Positions 25,589 through 35,611 of a stretch of 64,000 nt of DNA are shown here, piece by piece. The stretch is from Sphingopyxis sp. MWB1. Lineage in GTDB: Bacteria; Pseudomonadota; Alphaproteobacteria; Sphingomonadales; Sphingomonadaceae. The DNA lies in assembly GCF_000763945.1 (NCBI RefSeq), contig NZ_JQFJ01000002.1, forward strand, positions 1,240,001 to 1,304,000, read 5' to 3'. How positions within the stretch are numbered: position 1 is the stretch's first letter; each line of letters starts with the position of its first letter. The notes under the pieces are model-generated. The model was not told the origin of the DNA and searched no databases. It worked only from the letters and a program-made list of their open reading frames with translations. The position numbers were made by a program, and so were the translations under genes.

Positions 25589-28500
25589 ATGAATATGAAA
25601 TCGGTTTTAAGCAGCGGCGTTGCCTTCGCCGCAGTGGTCATGTCTTCGCCGGCAGCGGCACAGACCGTCAACTTCAAAATCCCGTCGCAAAGCCTTCCGG
25701 CTGCGATCTCGGCGTTCGGGCGCCAGGCTGGGCTTCAGATCGTCGCGCCGGCTTCCGGCTATGAACATATCAAGTCCGCGCCCGTGGCCGGAAAAATGAT
25801 GGCTCGCGACGCACTTAAGAAACTGCTCACGGGCAGTGACCTCGAAATCGCCTCGGACCAGGGCGGCGTCGTCATTCTTCGTGCCCGCAACGCGGCGAGC
25901 GGATCGACCGCCCCTGCAGGATCGGGCGCGGGCCTGGAAGAGCGCGTGGCCGGCGAGGGAGTGGTTGCCGGGCGCGTGCTTGATCCCGCAACCGGCGAAT
26001 ATCTTCGCGGCGCTATCATCAACATCGAAACGGCGGACGGTCGCCGCCGTATGGCAAACTCGGGCGAGCGCGGTGAGTATCGAATTCTGGATGTACCGAC
26101 GGGCCAGGCGAATATTCGGATCAGCTATACAGGCTATGGTGACGATGTCGGAAAGATTGACGTCACTGCCGGTTCCACCGTCCGGCACGACGTTGACCTT
26201 CTCCGTTCTGGCGCAACAAGCAATCAAGATATTGTCGTCGTGGCGGCGAGCGTACTCGAAGGAGACGCGCGTGCGATCATGAACCAGCGCGAATCGATGG
26301 ATATCAAGAATATCCTTTCGTCTGAATCCTACGGTGATATTGCCGACGGCAATCCGGCGGAATTTTTGAAGTTCATGCCCGGCGTCGACACCGACGGCTC
26401 CAATGGCACAGCGATCAGTGTATCGCTGCGCGGTATGCCGTCCGATTATACGCAAGTGACGCTCAACGGCACCAACATGGCTTCCGCCGACGCGAATACA
26501 GGGGCGACTTCGGCGCGAGCCTTCAGTTTCGAAGGTGTGTCGCTTGCGGGCATTGACTCGATCGAGATTTCAAAGACGATCAGCGCCGACGTCGATGCCA
26601 ATGCGCCGGCGGGCACGATCAATATCCGCACCAAGCGCGCCTTTGATCGCAAGCGCCGACTGTTCACCCTCCAGTTGAGCGGCGCAACAACCGCGGACCT
26701 TTGGGAAGGACGCAACACCGGGCCACAGGAGGGGGGCCTCGATGCTCCCTTGCTGCCCAATGGCGAGATCCAATTCTCCGACAGCTTTTTCGGTCGCCGC
26801 CTTGGCGTGATGGCAAGCTTTGGCTTCACCAACACCTATATTGAGCGAGAGGAAATCACCAACAGTCGCAATTATGTCCCGACGGCGATCAGCCCCGACC
26901 CGATGGCGACAACGGTCATCCAGGCGCAAAGCCAGTTTCGCAAGACATCGCGCATGGCGGGTTCGCTCAACCTCGATTTCAGGGCGAGCGATGACCTCAT
27001 CCTCTCCTTTATGAGCAACCTCAACCGGGGCCGGGTCTATCAACAGGAACTGACCCCGAGTTTCACCACCGGCGCCCGGTCGGTCGGCGTGAGCGGCGAC
27101 GCCGCTCTCGATTTCGTCACACAGCAGCGCCCCACGACGAATACGTACCGCGCGGCAAGTTCGGTTCAATACAAGGTCAACAAGGGCTTTTCGCTCACGC
27201 CGGGGTTCGAATGGACGCACGGCGGCCTGAGGCTCGATGGATATTTCTCCTGGTCGAACGCTGAAAGCTATTATGACAGCCCGTCGAAAGGCGCGGTCAA
27301 TACCTTGCTGACTACGATCAACGCGGCGGGTAATTTCTCTGCGGAACGCAGCGATCTTACCGAAGCTGATTGGGACATAAGGCAGGTCAGCGGCCTCGAT
27401 TGGAGTGATCCATCCTCCTTTACCTCGTCAGGGGCGCCGCGGATGCGGCTCAACAACGGCAGCCGGTCCGAAGTCGACTTCAAGACAGCGGCCATGAACC
27501 TTGTTTACAATACTTCGATCGGCGGGATCGAAGCCTCGTTCAAAACAGGTTTCAAGGCCCAGCGATCCGAATATGATTTTTCGAACCGGTCGGCCGAGAA
27601 TGAATATTCCTATGTCGGCCCTCTCAGCAACGCCGATTTCCTCGCCTCCATCAACAGCTTCACCGATCTTTCTTCCTATTCAGACAGCGGTCTTAGCCTA
27701 AGCTCGCTGTCGGGAAGCGACCGGCTTTACATGCCGAGCATGTACAAGGTCTGGCAACTCTACGATGCGAACCCCGACCATTGGCAGCATCTTTTCACGG
27801 CAGCGAACTGGTATAGTGCCAATGTCGCCAGCGAAGCGCATTATCGCGAGATCAATACTGCCGCCTATGGCATGGCTACACTGTCGCCTTTCGAGAGCCT
27901 GCGGCTGCGCGCGGGCTTGCGCTGGGAACAGACCCGCACCGCGTCCCGCGAATTTGATGCCTTGACGGTCGACGAAGTCCGCGCGGCGGGCTTCGAAGTC
28001 TCGGACAGCACCGGCCGCGCCACGACGATTGAGGGACTCGAATATCAGTATCTTTCGCGCCCGAAAACCTACCGCAAGGGCAAATATGACCATTTCTTTC
28101 CCAGTGCGTCGCTGAAATATGCCCTCGGCCGCAACACTGATTTGCAGCTCGGTTACAGTAACACGATTCTGCGGCCGCCGGTCAGCGTGTTGGCGGGCGT
28201 CTGGTCGGTGAACGACCTTGACCGGATCGTCCGGGCGCCCAACCCAAATCTCGAACCCGCGATATCGGATAATTTTTCAGCGCGGCTTGCGCATTATTTC
28301 GAGCCCGTGGGGCTTGTGGCGATCAACCTCTTCATGAACCGCACCAAAGGGCTGTTTCAGGAACAGGAGCTGACCGCCGAAGAATTTGGTTACACCGGCA
28401 GCCAATATGCCGACTATACCTTCATCACCACGACGAAGGTCGACGGAGATGCGGTCAATATCAAGGGCGTGGAGTTCGAGTTCAACCATGCCATGACCTA

Positions 28501-28897
28501 TCTTCCCGCCCCGTTCGATGGGCTGTCGATCCGCGGCTCCTATATGTACAACGACCCCGATATTCCGATCGTTCGCGTCGCGGACCATATCGGCAGCTTC
28601 TCCGTCTCCTACAAAAAGGGGCCGCTGAAACTCTATCTCAACAACGTCTGGACCGGCGATAAATATCGCAGCACGACGCCGACCTGGTTCGAGCAGCGGA
28701 TCGACATGAATCTTTCCGGCAGCATCGCCTTTCATCGCGGTTGGGAGGCCTTTTTCTCGATCCGCAACCTGCTCAACGAGCCGGTAAACGTCATAGTCCC
28801 GGGCAGTCTGGCGTCGAGCGGAACATTGGGTGATCACAGCGCCATCTACGTTCACAATGGGCGTAGCGGTGTCATCGGTGTCCGGGCGCGCTTTTAA
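25589..28897 (+). CDS. TonB-dependent transducer receptor with STN domain
   Basis: An 1102-residue receptor when started at ATG 25589 (signal peptide MNMKSVLSSGVAFAAVVMSS). The mature protein begins with a secretin/TonB N-terminal (STN) signalling domain (FKIPSQSLPAAISAFGRQAG), then a carboxypeptidase-regulatory-like domain (VVAGRVLDPATGEYLRGAII), the plug (VSLRGMPSDYTQVTLNG, IEISKTISADVDANAPAGTI) and a barrel ending in SGVIGVRARF. The STN domain and the upstream sigma/FecR genes identify it as a signalling receptor. A PhoD-type phosphatase gene follows 42 bases later, suggesting a phosphorylated or metal-complexed substrate; this is inferred. The upstream 99 bases of the same frame are unlikely to be translated. 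Confidence 0.9.
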   Translation: MNMKSVLSSGVAFAAVVMSSPAAAQTVNFKIPSQSLPAAISAFGRQAGLQIVAPASGYEHIKSAPVAGKMMARDALKKLLTGSDLEIASDQGGVVILRARNAASGSTAPAGSGAGLEERVAGEGVVAGRVLDPATGEYLRGAIINIETADGRRRMANSGERGEYRILDVPTGQANIRISYTGYGDDVGKIDVTAGSTVRHDVDLLRSGATSNQDIVVVAASVLEGDARAIMNQRESMDIKNILSSESYGDIADGNPAEFLKFMPGVDTDGSNGTAISVSLRGMPSDYTQVTLNGTNMASADANTGATSARAFSFEGVSLAGIDSIEISKTISADVDANAPAGTINIRTKRAFDRKRRLFTLQLSGATTADLWEGRNTGPQEGGLDAPLLPNGEIQFSDSFFGRRLGVMASFGFTNTYIEREEITNSRNYVPTAISPDPMATTVIQAQSQFRKTSRMAGSLNLDFRASDDLILSFMSNLNRGRVYQQELTPSFTTGARSVGVSGDAALDFVTQQRPTTNTYRAASSVQYKVNKGFSLTPGFEWTHGGLRLDGYFSWSNAESYYDSPSKGAVNTLLTTINAAGNFSAERSDLTEADWDIRQVSGLDWSDPSSFTSSGAPRMRLNNGSRSEVDFKTAAMNLVYNTSIGGIEASFKTGFKAQRSEYDFSNRSAENEYSYVGPLSNADFLASINSFTDLSSYSDSGLSLSSLSGSDRLYMPSMYKVWQLYDANPDHWQHLFTAANWYSANVASEAHYREINTAAYGMATLSPFESLRLRAGLRWEQTRTASREFDALTVDEVRAAGFEVSDSTGRATTIEGLEYQYLSRPKTYRKGKYDHFFPSASLKYALGRNTDLQLGYSNTILRPPVSVLAGVWSVNDLDRIVRAPNPNLEPAISDNFSARLAHYFEPVGLVAINLFMNRTKGLFQEQELTAEEFGYTGSQYADYTFITTTKVDGDAVNIKGVEFEFNHAMTYLPAPFDGLSIRGSYMYNDPDIPIVRVADHIGSFSVSYKKGPLKLYLNNVWTGDKYRSTTPTWFEQRIDMNLSGSIAFHRGWEAFFSIRNLLNEPVNVIVPGSLASSGTLGDHSAIYVHNGRSGVIGVRARF

Positions 28898-28939
28898 GCG
28901 CCCCCGGGGCTGGCTTCCAAGGAATAGGGGTTTACGCCC

Positions 28940-30508
28940 ATGCCAATTGACCGCCGCGGCCTGATCAAAAGCGCCGGAACGCTTGCGATATTCGCCGGCC
29001 TGTCATCGCGCGCCGTACTTGCACGATCGCTTGGCGACTATCCTTTCACCCTCGGCGTCGCCTCGGGCGATCCGCATCCCGACGGCTTTGTGCTGTGGAC
29101 GCGGCTCGCGCCCAAGCCGCTCGAACCCGGCAGCGGCATGCCGAGGGTGTCCGTCCCGGTGCAATGGCAGGTGGCGGAGGATGACCGGTTCGAGCATGTT
29201 GTCAGGTCCGGCGAGCAAATGGCCCGGCCCGAGCTGGGCCATTCGGTTCATGCCGAAGTTCAGGGTCTCGCTCCGGCAAGACGCTACTGGTACCGTTTTC
29301 TGGCGGGCGGTGAAGCCAGCCCCGTCGGCACGGTTCGCTCGGCGCCCGCAGCAGGCGCTGCGGTCGACCGGCTTCGAATTGGCGTAGCTGGCTGCCAACA
29401 TTATGAAGCCGGCTATTTCACCGCCTATCGCTATCTCAGTGAAGAACCCGATCTCGACGCGATCTTTCACTATGGCGATTATATCTACGAGGGACGCGCC
29501 GGGCGCAGTTGCCCGAAAAATGGCACAGGCGAGCCAAATTGTTTCCGCACCCATGTCGGCGACGAACTATACTCGCTCGACGACTATCGCCGTCGCTATG
29601 CCCAGTACAAGATGGACGACGATTTGCAGGCGGCGCATGCCGCAGCAGCCTTTCTTTCGACATGGGACGATCACGAGGTCGACAATAATTGGGCGGGCGA
29701 CTTCGATCAGGACGGGACCAGCCCCGAAATTTTCGCGCTGCGCCGCTTTGCCGCCATGCAGGCCTGGTATGAAAATATGCCGGTACGCCGCTCCCAGTTC
29801 CCGACTCCAGGCGGCCTGCGCATGCATCGGCGCCTGGACTTCGGCGGCTTGCTGCGTGTGCATCTGCTCGACACGCGGCAATATCGTACTGATCAGTATT
29901 GCGGCTCCGACGAAGTCGCACACTGCCGCCCCGCCATCGAGAATCAGCCATCCCACATGCTGGGGCAGCAGCAGGAAGCCTGGCTTGCCGAAGGGCTGAC
30001 GAGTGAGACCGGATGGAATTTGATCGCACAGCAGGTGATGATGATGCCCTTCGTCTATCCCGAGAGCCGCGCGCAGGGGCGAATCAATGTTGATTCCTGG
30101 AGCGGATATCCCGACGCGCGCGGGCGCCTCGTGGAAATGATCACCGACAGGAAACTTTCAAACGTGATCGTGGCCGCGGGCGATGTTCACAAGCATCATG
30201 CTGGGACCGTGCCGATCCGCGCGGAGGATCTGGACGGCCCGGCCGCCGCGACCGAGTTTGTAACAAGTTCGATTTCGTCCGGTGGCGATGGTTCGGACAT
30301 ACCCGCAGGCTGGGAGCGAGTCCCTGCGGACAACCCGCACACTCAACTGATGAATGACCGGCGCGGATATCAGCTTTTCACGATCGAAAAAAATATCTGG
30401 CAGACCGATGTCGTCGGCCTGACGAAAGTGAGTGAGCGAAACGGCGCGAAGCGCAAGATCGCAACACTGGTTACGTTCCCGCATAAGCCGGGAATTCAGC
30501 CGGCGTAG
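28940..30508 (+). CDS. PhoD-family alkaline phosphatase/phosphodiesterase
   Basis: A 522-residue exported enzyme. The leader IDRRGLIKSAGTLAIFAGLS is a twin-arginine signal. An N-terminal fibronectin-like domain (YPFTLGVASGDPHPDGFVLWTRL) precedes the catalytic domain with the metal ligands in GVAGCQHY, FHYGDYIYE, TWDDHEVDNN and AGDVHKHH. PhoD enzymes hydrolyse phosphomono- and diesters in the periplasm using iron and calcium. The gene directly follows the STN-type receptor, so it may release phosphate or process a phosphorylated ligand for that uptake system. No Pho box was identified. The name PhoD is at family level only. Confidence 0.88.
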   Translation: MPIDRRGLIKSAGTLAIFAGLSSRAVLARSLGDYPFTLGVASGDPHPDGFVLWTRLAPKPLEPGSGMPRVSVPVQWQVAEDDRFEHVVRSGEQMARPELGHSVHAEVQGLAPARRYWYRFLAGGEASPVGTVRSAPAAGAAVDRLRIGVAGCQHYEAGYFTAYRYLSEEPDLDAIFHYGDYIYEGRAGRSCPKNGTGEPNCFRTHVGDELYSLDDYRRRYAQYKMDDDLQAAHAAAAFLSTWDDHEVDNNWAGDFDQDGTSPEIFALRRFAAMQAWYENMPVRRSQFPTPGGLRMHRRLDFGGLLRVHLLDTRQYRTDQYCGSDEVAHCRPAIENQPSHMLGQQQEAWLAEGLTSETGWNLIAQQVMMMPFVYPESRAQGRINVDSWSGYPDARGRLVEMITDRKLSNVIVAAGDVHKHHAGTVPIRAEDLDGPAAATEFVTSSISSGGDGSDIPAGWERVPADNPHTQLMNDRRGYQLFTIEKNIWQTDVVGLTKVSERNGAKRKIATLVTFPHKPGIQPA

Positions 30509-30548
30509 CCCGGTCGTCCTGAAGAGGCGTTCAGCAACTCTGTTCAGA

Positions 30549-33056
30549 TCAAATTTGCGGGAGCGATTGGCGGGCGAAGCCCCATGCTTTGAGATCGGGA
30601 CGGGCAGCTGCGTCAATCAGCCTCTGTGCGTCGGTGATCGAATATATATTCGCGCCTTTTACGTCGGCGAGCGCATCCCAACTTATCGGCACCGCGACCG
30701 GCGCGCCTTCGCGAGCGCGCGCCGCATAGGGCAGGATCGCGGTGCTGCCGCGCTGGTTGCGCAGCCAGTCGATGAAAATCTTGCCCTTGCGCTTTGCCTT
30801 GCTCATCGTTGCGACATAGCGGTCGGGCTCGGCAAGGCTCAGCGCCGCGGCAAAGCGTTTCGCGAAATCCTTGTGCGCGTCCCAGTCGTGGCCGGGGTCG
30901 ACCGGGACGACGATATGGACGCCCTTGCCCCCCGACAGCATCGCAAAGCTGACGAGCCCGATGTCGGCAAGCTGGCGCCGCATGTCGAGCGCCGCCTTCT
31001 TGACCTCGTCGAACCCCAGCCCCTCGTCGGGGTCGAGATCGAAGACCATCCGGTCAGGCCGTTCGACCGCGTCGGCATGGCTGCCCCAGCCGTGAAATTC
31101 GATCGTCCCCATCTGGACGCAGGCCAGGATGCCGTCGGCATCCTCGACGTAGAGATAATCCTCGACCCCGCCGTCCTTCTCCTTGATCGGGACGTGGCAG
31201 ACATGCTCGCCGAACGAACCCGCGTCATGCTTCTGGAAAAAGCATTTCTTCGCGCGCCCCTGCGGACAGCGCACCAGGCTGACCGGGCGCCGCGCGAGGT
31301 GCGGCAGCATGATCGGGGCAACCGCCGCATAATAGTCGGCAAGGTCGCCCTTCGTTGCCTTTGCATCGGGAAAGATCACGCGCTCGCGGCTGCTGATCGT
31401 CACCTGGCTCCGCGCGGCGGGGGCCTTGGCCTTTGTTTCGGGGGTCACGTCCTTCGCCTCCTTGTCGGCGCGCAGCGCGATGAAGCTGGCGTGGCGCACC
31501 GAACCGCCGCCCGTGAACTCGGCAAATGCGATTTCGGCGACGAGGTCGGGGGTGAGCCAATGCACCTTGCGCGCCGCCGCAGGTTCGACCTCGACCGGCG
31601 GCGTCTTGCGCGCGCGGCTGCGGAACTTGTCCGCGAGCATCGCCATCGTGTCTGCGTCGAAGCCGGTGCCGACATTGCCCTTGTAGACGAGTTCGCCCTT
31701 CTCGCGCTGCGCGAGGAGGAGCGAGGCAAAGGGCCGCGCCTTTGCCGAGGATTCCTTCCAGCCGACGATGACGAACTCCTGCCGCCGGGTGCATTTGACC
31801 TTCACCCAGTTGCGGCTGCGGCGCCCCGAATAAGGGGCGTCGGCGCGCTTGGCGATGATGCCTTCCTGCCCCGCGCCGCACATCGCCGCGTAAAGCTTCT
31901 CGCCCGCACCGATCACATGATCGGCGACTGCGATCGGCGGCGCCGCGTCGCGCAGCAGCGCCTCGAGCCTTTCCTTACGCTCGAGATTGCCGAGCTTCGT
32001 CAGCGAGCGCCCGTCGACTTCGAGCAGGTCGAAGGCAAAGAAATGCAGCTCGGTCGCCGCGTCCTGCGCACCGTGCCCGCGCTTGAGCACCGCCTGCAAC
32101 GACGAGAAATCGGGGTTTCCGTCCTTGCCATGGGCAATGATCTCGCCGTCGATCAGGCAGGGCGGGAGGTCCAGCGCGGCGATCTCGCGCGCGAGCGGCG
32201 CGAATTTGTCGGTCCAGTCGAGCCCGCTGCGCGTATAGACGACGATCTGCTCGCCCGCTGCGGCGACAAGCGCGCGATAGCCGTCAAATTTGATCTCGTG
32301 GAACCAGCCGTTTCCAGTGGGGACGCTATCGACGAGCGTGGCGAGTTGCAGCTTGCGGAACGCGGGCGGCTTTGCCTTTTTGGTCGATGTCTTTGCCACC
32401 TTGCGATTGTGCGCGGCGGCCTTTGCCATCTTGTCGGCAAAGGCCGCGCCTTTTGCGCCCTTCAGCGATTGCTCGCCGCCCGTATCGGCGGCAATCTCGG
32501 CCATCGTGCGGCCGGTAAGCGCGCTCGTCAAATGCCGCCCGACCAGATCGTCGCTGCCGCCCGCCGCGCCATCGTCGATCTTGCGCAGCAGCCAATTCTC
32601 GCGCTTCTCTCCCTTGCGCGGCTTCATGCGGACGAGCAGCCATTCGCCCTTCATCCGTTCGCCGTCGAGTGTGAAATGAAGATGCCCCTTGTCGATGTCC
32701 TTGGCGCTCTTGCCCTCGACGGGCGCCCAGGTGCCGCGATCCCACAGCATAACCGTGCCGCCGCCATATTCGCCCTTGGGAATGGTGCCCTCGAACTCGG
32801 CATAGGCCATCGGATGGTCTTCGGTCCGCACCGCGAGCCGCTTGTCGGCGGGGTCGGCGCTCGGCCCCTTTGTCACCGCCCAGCTTTTGAGCACACCGTC
32901 GACCTCGAGCCGGAAATCATAATGGAGCCGCGTCGCGTCGTGCTTTTGCACGATGAAGCGGTTGCCCTTCCCTTTTTCCACCTTGCCCGCAGGCTCGGGC
33001 GTCAGGGCGAAATCGCGCTTCTTGTTATATTGGGCGAGGGGGTCGTTGCGCGCCAT
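30549..33056 (-). CDS. ligD: ATP-dependent DNA ligase D
   Basis: An 835-residue multifunctional enzyme. N-terminal 3'-phosphoesterase domain (about 30-170, FIVQKHDATRLHYDFRLE, GGTVMLWDRGTW), ligase domain with the adenylated Lys256 in HEIKFDGYRALV and later LIDGEIIAHG, and a C-terminal primase/polymerase domain (about 560-820, FPDAKATKGDLADYY, MVFDLDPDEGL). It repairs double-strand breaks together with Ku by non-homologous end joining, filling and sealing ends. It starts one base after the stop of ku on the same strand, so the two are translationally linked. Domain order (phosphoesterase, ligase, polymerase) is that of the proteobacterial type. Confidence 0.95.
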   Translation of the reverse strand: MARNDPLAQYNKKRDFALTPEPAGKVEKGKGNRFIVQKHDATRLHYDFRLEVDGVLKSWAVTKGPSADPADKRLAVRTEDHPMAYAEFEGTIPKGEYGGGTVMLWDRGTWAPVEGKSAKDIDKGHLHFTLDGERMKGEWLLVRMKPRKGEKRENWLLRKIDDGAAGGSDDLVGRHLTSALTGRTMAEIAADTGGEQSLKGAKGAAFADKMAKAAAHNRKVAKTSTKKAKPPAFRKLQLATLVDSVPTGNGWFHEIKFDGYRALVAAAGEQIVVYTRSGLDWTDKFAPLAREIAALDLPPCLIDGEIIAHGKDGNPDFSSLQAVLKRGHGAQDAATELHFFAFDLLEVDGRSLTKLGNLERKERLEALLRDAAPPIAVADHVIGAGEKLYAAMCGAGQEGIIAKRADAPYSGRRSRNWVKVKCTRRQEFVIVGWKESSAKARPFASLLLAQREKGELVYKGNVGTGFDADTMAMLADKFRSRARKTPPVEVEPAAARKVHWLTPDLVAEIAFAEFTGGGSVRHASFIALRADKEAKDVTPETKAKAPAARSQVTISSRERVIFPDAKATKGDLADYYAAVAPIMLPHLARRPVSLVRCPQGRAKKCFFQKHDAGSFGEHVCHVPIKEKDGGVEDYLYVEDADGILACVQMGTIEFHGWGSHADAVERPDRMVFDLDPDEGLGFDEVKKAALDMRRQLADIGLVSFAMLSGGKGVHIVVPVDPGHDWDAHKDFAKRFAAALSLAEPDRYVATMSKAKRKGKIFIDWLRNQRGSTAILPYAARAREGAPVAVPISWDALADVKGANIYSITDAQRLIDAAARPDLKAWGFARQSLPQI

Positions 33057-33057
33057 C

Positions 33058-33939
33058 TCACGCCCGTTTGCGCGCCGGCGCCTTTTTTGCCGGCGCCTTG
33101 TCTGCGGCCTTTTTCGCCGGTGCCTTCTTCGCGCTCGTGGAGCTCTTCTTCCCTTCGACCGACGCCTTGAGCGCGGCCATCAGGTCGATCACATTCGATC
33201 CTTCGCGAATGTCCGCGGGTTCCTCGACATCTTCGAGCACGCGCTTGCCCTTGGCTTTCGCCTTTTTGGCGATCACGCGCTTGATCGCATCGACATAATT
33301 GTTGTGAAAATCGCTCGCGTCGAATTTCCCCGTTTTCTTTTCGATCAGCGTCTCGGCAAGGTCGAGCAGGTCGGCGTCGGGTTTCGACGCCGGAACCTCG
33401 CGGAAATAATTGGCGGCCTTGTTCACCTCGTCGGCGTAGCGCAGCATTTCGAGCACCAGCCCCTTGCCGCACGGGCGCAGCCCGACGAGCTGTTCCTGCC
33501 CGCGCAGCGCAAGCTGGCCAAGCCCGACCTTCTTCGTCCGCCGCAACGCCTCGCGCAGCACGATATAGGCTTCCTCGGCCAGCTCGTCGGCGGGCACGAC
33601 ATAATAGGGCTTTTCATAATAGAGGATGTCGATCTCGCTCGCGTCGACGAACTGGACAAGCTCGAGCGTGCGCTTGCTCTCAAGCTTCACCGCCTCGATC
33701 TCTTCCTCGTCGAGCAGGACATAATTGCCCTTCGACACTTCATAGCCCTTGACGATGTCGTCCTTGTCGATCGGACCGATGCCGGGGACGACCTTTTCAT
33801 ATTTGACCGGCTTGCCGCTCGGTTCGTGGATCTGGCGAAAACTGATGCTCGCGCCCGATTTGGTGGCGGGATAGATTTCGACGGGAATCGAGACCAGCGC
33901 GAGGCGGATCTGTCCCTTCCAATATGCGCGTGCGGCCAT
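33058..33939 (-). CDS. ku: Non-homologous end joining protein Ku
   Basis: A 293-residue Ku homologue started at ATG 33939 (MAARAYWKGQIRLALVSIPV), where family homology begins; a frame to 34023 is open but adds 28 unlike residues. Ring-forming core: IYPATKSGASISFRQIH, VKYEKVVPGIGPIDKDDIVKG, VPADELAEEAYIVLREAL. After residue ~245 comes a Lys/Ala-rich tail (KKAPAKKAADKAPAKK), as in many bacterial Ku proteins, probably for DNA contact. It binds DNA ends and recruits LigD, which is encoded immediately downstream. Located in the cytoplasm/nucleoid. Confidence 0.95.
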   Translation of the reverse strand: MAARAYWKGQIRLALVSIPVEIYPATKSGASISFRQIHEPSGKPVKYEKVVPGIGPIDKDDIVKGYEVSKGNYVLLDEEEIEAVKLESKRTLELVQFVDASEIDILYYEKPYYVVPADELAEEAYIVLREALRRTKKVGLGQLALRGQEQLVGLRPCGKGLVLEMLRYADEVNKAANYFREVPASKPDADLLDLAETLIEKKTGKFDASDFHNNYVDAIKRVIAKKAKAKGKRVLEDVEEPADIREGSNVIDLMAALKASVEGKKSSTSAKKAPAKKAADKAPAKKAPARKRA

Positions 33940-34125
33940 CTCGCTTCTCGCTTTCCGTGAAGGAAATGCGCGGCGCTCATCGCCGTTCCAATTTTGCTCG
34001 ACTGACACGTGCTGGCTCATCACCGTGGCGGCGACCCATGGGATAAATTATCACGCGAAGCAAAACGTCATGGAAAGCCCGCCGTCCGGCTTAGCGCATC
34101 TCCGAAATTTCGGACCGCGTTTAGG

Positions 34126-35043
34126 CTATTGAGAAACCGTCCGCCCCTCGAAATTGTCCCTTATATGCGTTTCAAAAGCGCGCATGGCGGGGGTTCGCAG
34201 ACCCGGGGGGCCGCTGATCAGGCTGATGCTGCGCGCGGGCGGAGCGGGGGAGAGGTCGCGGAAATGCAGGCCCAGCGCCTGCGGCCCCTTCAGCGACGCG
34301 GCGGGAAGGATGGTGAGACAGTCGCTGCCCGCAACCATGCCCAAAATGGCGGCAAAGCTATTGAATTCCAATATTTGCGCGGGCCGACTGTCGTGTTGTT
34401 CGAAAAACTGCTCGATCGCCGCGCGGGTTTCAAAAGCCTGGTCGAGCAGGGCAAAGCGCGCGCCATTCAATTGCTGCGGCGTCACCGGTCCTGCAGCCGC
34501 CAGCCCATGGGCCGCCGAACAAACCATCATTAACCGGTCGCGATAAAGCGGCCGCGCGTTCACCCCCGCCGCCCCGCTGGCCCGACGCGCGCCGCTGCCG
34601 ACAAGCCCGATGCCCAGTTCCGCCTCGCCCACCGCCACGCGCGCGATAATCTCCGCATTGGGGAGCGCGGCGACCGCGATGTCGATATCGGGATAATCGT
34701 TCAGAAAGGATGTCAGCAATTCGGGCAGATACAGCGCGTTGAAGCTGAGCGTGGCGGCAATCCGCAGCCGCCCGCGCCGCACTCCGCGATAAGCCTCCAT
34801 CACCTCACCCAGGTCGTGTGACGCACCCAGGATGCGCCTGGCATGATCGACGGCAAATTGTCCCGCCTCGGTCAGCCGCACCGCATGAGGCGTGCGGTCG
34901 AACAGGCGCACGCCCAGCTCGCTTTCCAGATCGCGGATCTGCTGCGACAGGGCGGGCTGCGACACATGCAGCGCGTCGGCGGCCCGGGTGAAGCTCGACC
35001 GTTCTGCAACGGCGAGAAAATAGCGCAAGTGCCGCAATTCCAT
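34126..35043 (-). CDS. LysR-family transcriptional regulator
   Basis: A 305-residue protein with an N-terminal winged helix (MELRHLRYFLAVAERSSFTR, ALHVSQPALSQQIRDLESEL, RLTEAG) and a substrate-binding co-inducer domain. It is divergent from the cupin and dihydrodipicolinate-synthase-like genes, with an inverted repeat (35057-35073) in the shared promoter region, so it very probably controls them in response to a pathway metabolite. The inducer is unknown. Confidence 0.92.
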   Translation of the reverse strand: MELRHLRYFLAVAERSSFTRAADALHVSQPALSQQIRDLESELGVRLFDRTPHAVRLTEAGQFAVDHARRILGASHDLGEVMEAYRGVRRGRLRIAATLSFNALYLPELLTSFLNDYPDIDIAVAALPNAEIIARVAVGEAELGIGLVGSGARRASGAAGVNARPLYRDRLMMVCSAAHGLAAAGPVTPQQLNGARFALLDQAFETRAAIEQFFEQHDSRPAQILEFNSFAAILGMVAGSDCLTILPAASLKGPQALGLHFRDLSPAPPARSISLISGPPGLRTPAMRAFETHIRDNFEGRTVSQ

Positions 35044-35056
35044 GGCGACGCCCTAT

Positions 35057-35073
35057 CATAAGAATAACTTATG
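35057..35073. promoter_or_regulatory. Probable LysR operator
   Basis: CATAAG-5 bases-CTTATG, a perfect 6-bp inverted repeat between the regulator and the cupin gene, consistent with the T-N11-A pattern of LysR-family sites. It lies 14 bases before the regulator start and about 76 bases before the cupin start. Confidence 0.55.
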
Positions 35074-35148
35074 TCAAAAATAGATAGCATGTCTTGGACT
35101 TATTATGCCTGCGCGCGCCATCATTGGCTCTCACACCGAAGGAGACAA

Positions 35149-35595
35149 ATGATGGATCGCCATTTCCAGTCCGCCGATTTCGACAAGACGCCGCCCAATC
35201 TGTCCGCCATCCTGCCCGAGCGGCTGGCGCATCGCGGGGTCGAGCGCGAAGAAGTGCGCAACGCCTATTCCGAAGAGCGCAAGCATCCGGTATATTTCGT
35301 CGACCTGCCCTCGCACGCGATCAGCATGACGATCGGCGGGCTCAACCCCGGCGGCCGGTCAAACCGCCATCGCCACACCTATGAAACCATCCTCTATGTG
35401 CTCGAAGGCCGCGGTTATTCGATGATCGAGGACCAGCGCATCGAGTGGGAGGCGGGCGACGCCGTCTATATCCCCGTCTGGGCCTGGCATCACCATGTCA
35501 ATGCTGACCAGGCTGAGCCCGCGCGCTATCTGGCCTGCGAAAATGCCCCGATGCTGCAGAATATGGGTCGCCTTGCGATCCGCGAAGAAGCCTGA
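35149..35595 (+). CDS. Cupin-domain protein
   Basis: A 148-residue single-cupin protein. The start at 35149 (or the adjacent ATG 35152) has an AAGGAG binding site; a longer frame from 35071 is open but unlikely. The cupin motifs are clear: GGRSNRHRHTYETILYVLEGRGY with His/His/Glu ligands and, after a spacer, WEAGDAVYIPVWAWHHHVN. It may be a dioxygenase, isomerase or sensor-like cupin. It is followed 16 bases later by the dihydrodipicolinate-synthase-like gene and divergent from a LysR gene, so it is likely part of a small catabolic operon for an acid or sugar-acid substrate; the exact reaction is not predictable. Confidence 0.8.
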   Translation: MMDRHFQSADFDKTPPNLSAILPERLAHRGVEREEVRNAYSEERKHPVYFVDLPSHAISMTIGGLNPGGRSNRHRHTYETILYVLEGRGYSMIEDQRIEWEAGDAVYIPVWAWHHHVNADQAEPARYLACENAPMLQNMGRLAIREEA

Positions 35596-35611
35596 TCGAA
35601 AGCCTGAACCC

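Noticed and set aside
30432..33170. A 912-codon open frame on the plus strand
   Set aside because: It lies wholly opposite ligD, is Arg/Ala/Leu-rich without domains, and is a mirror frame caused by GC-rich codon use.
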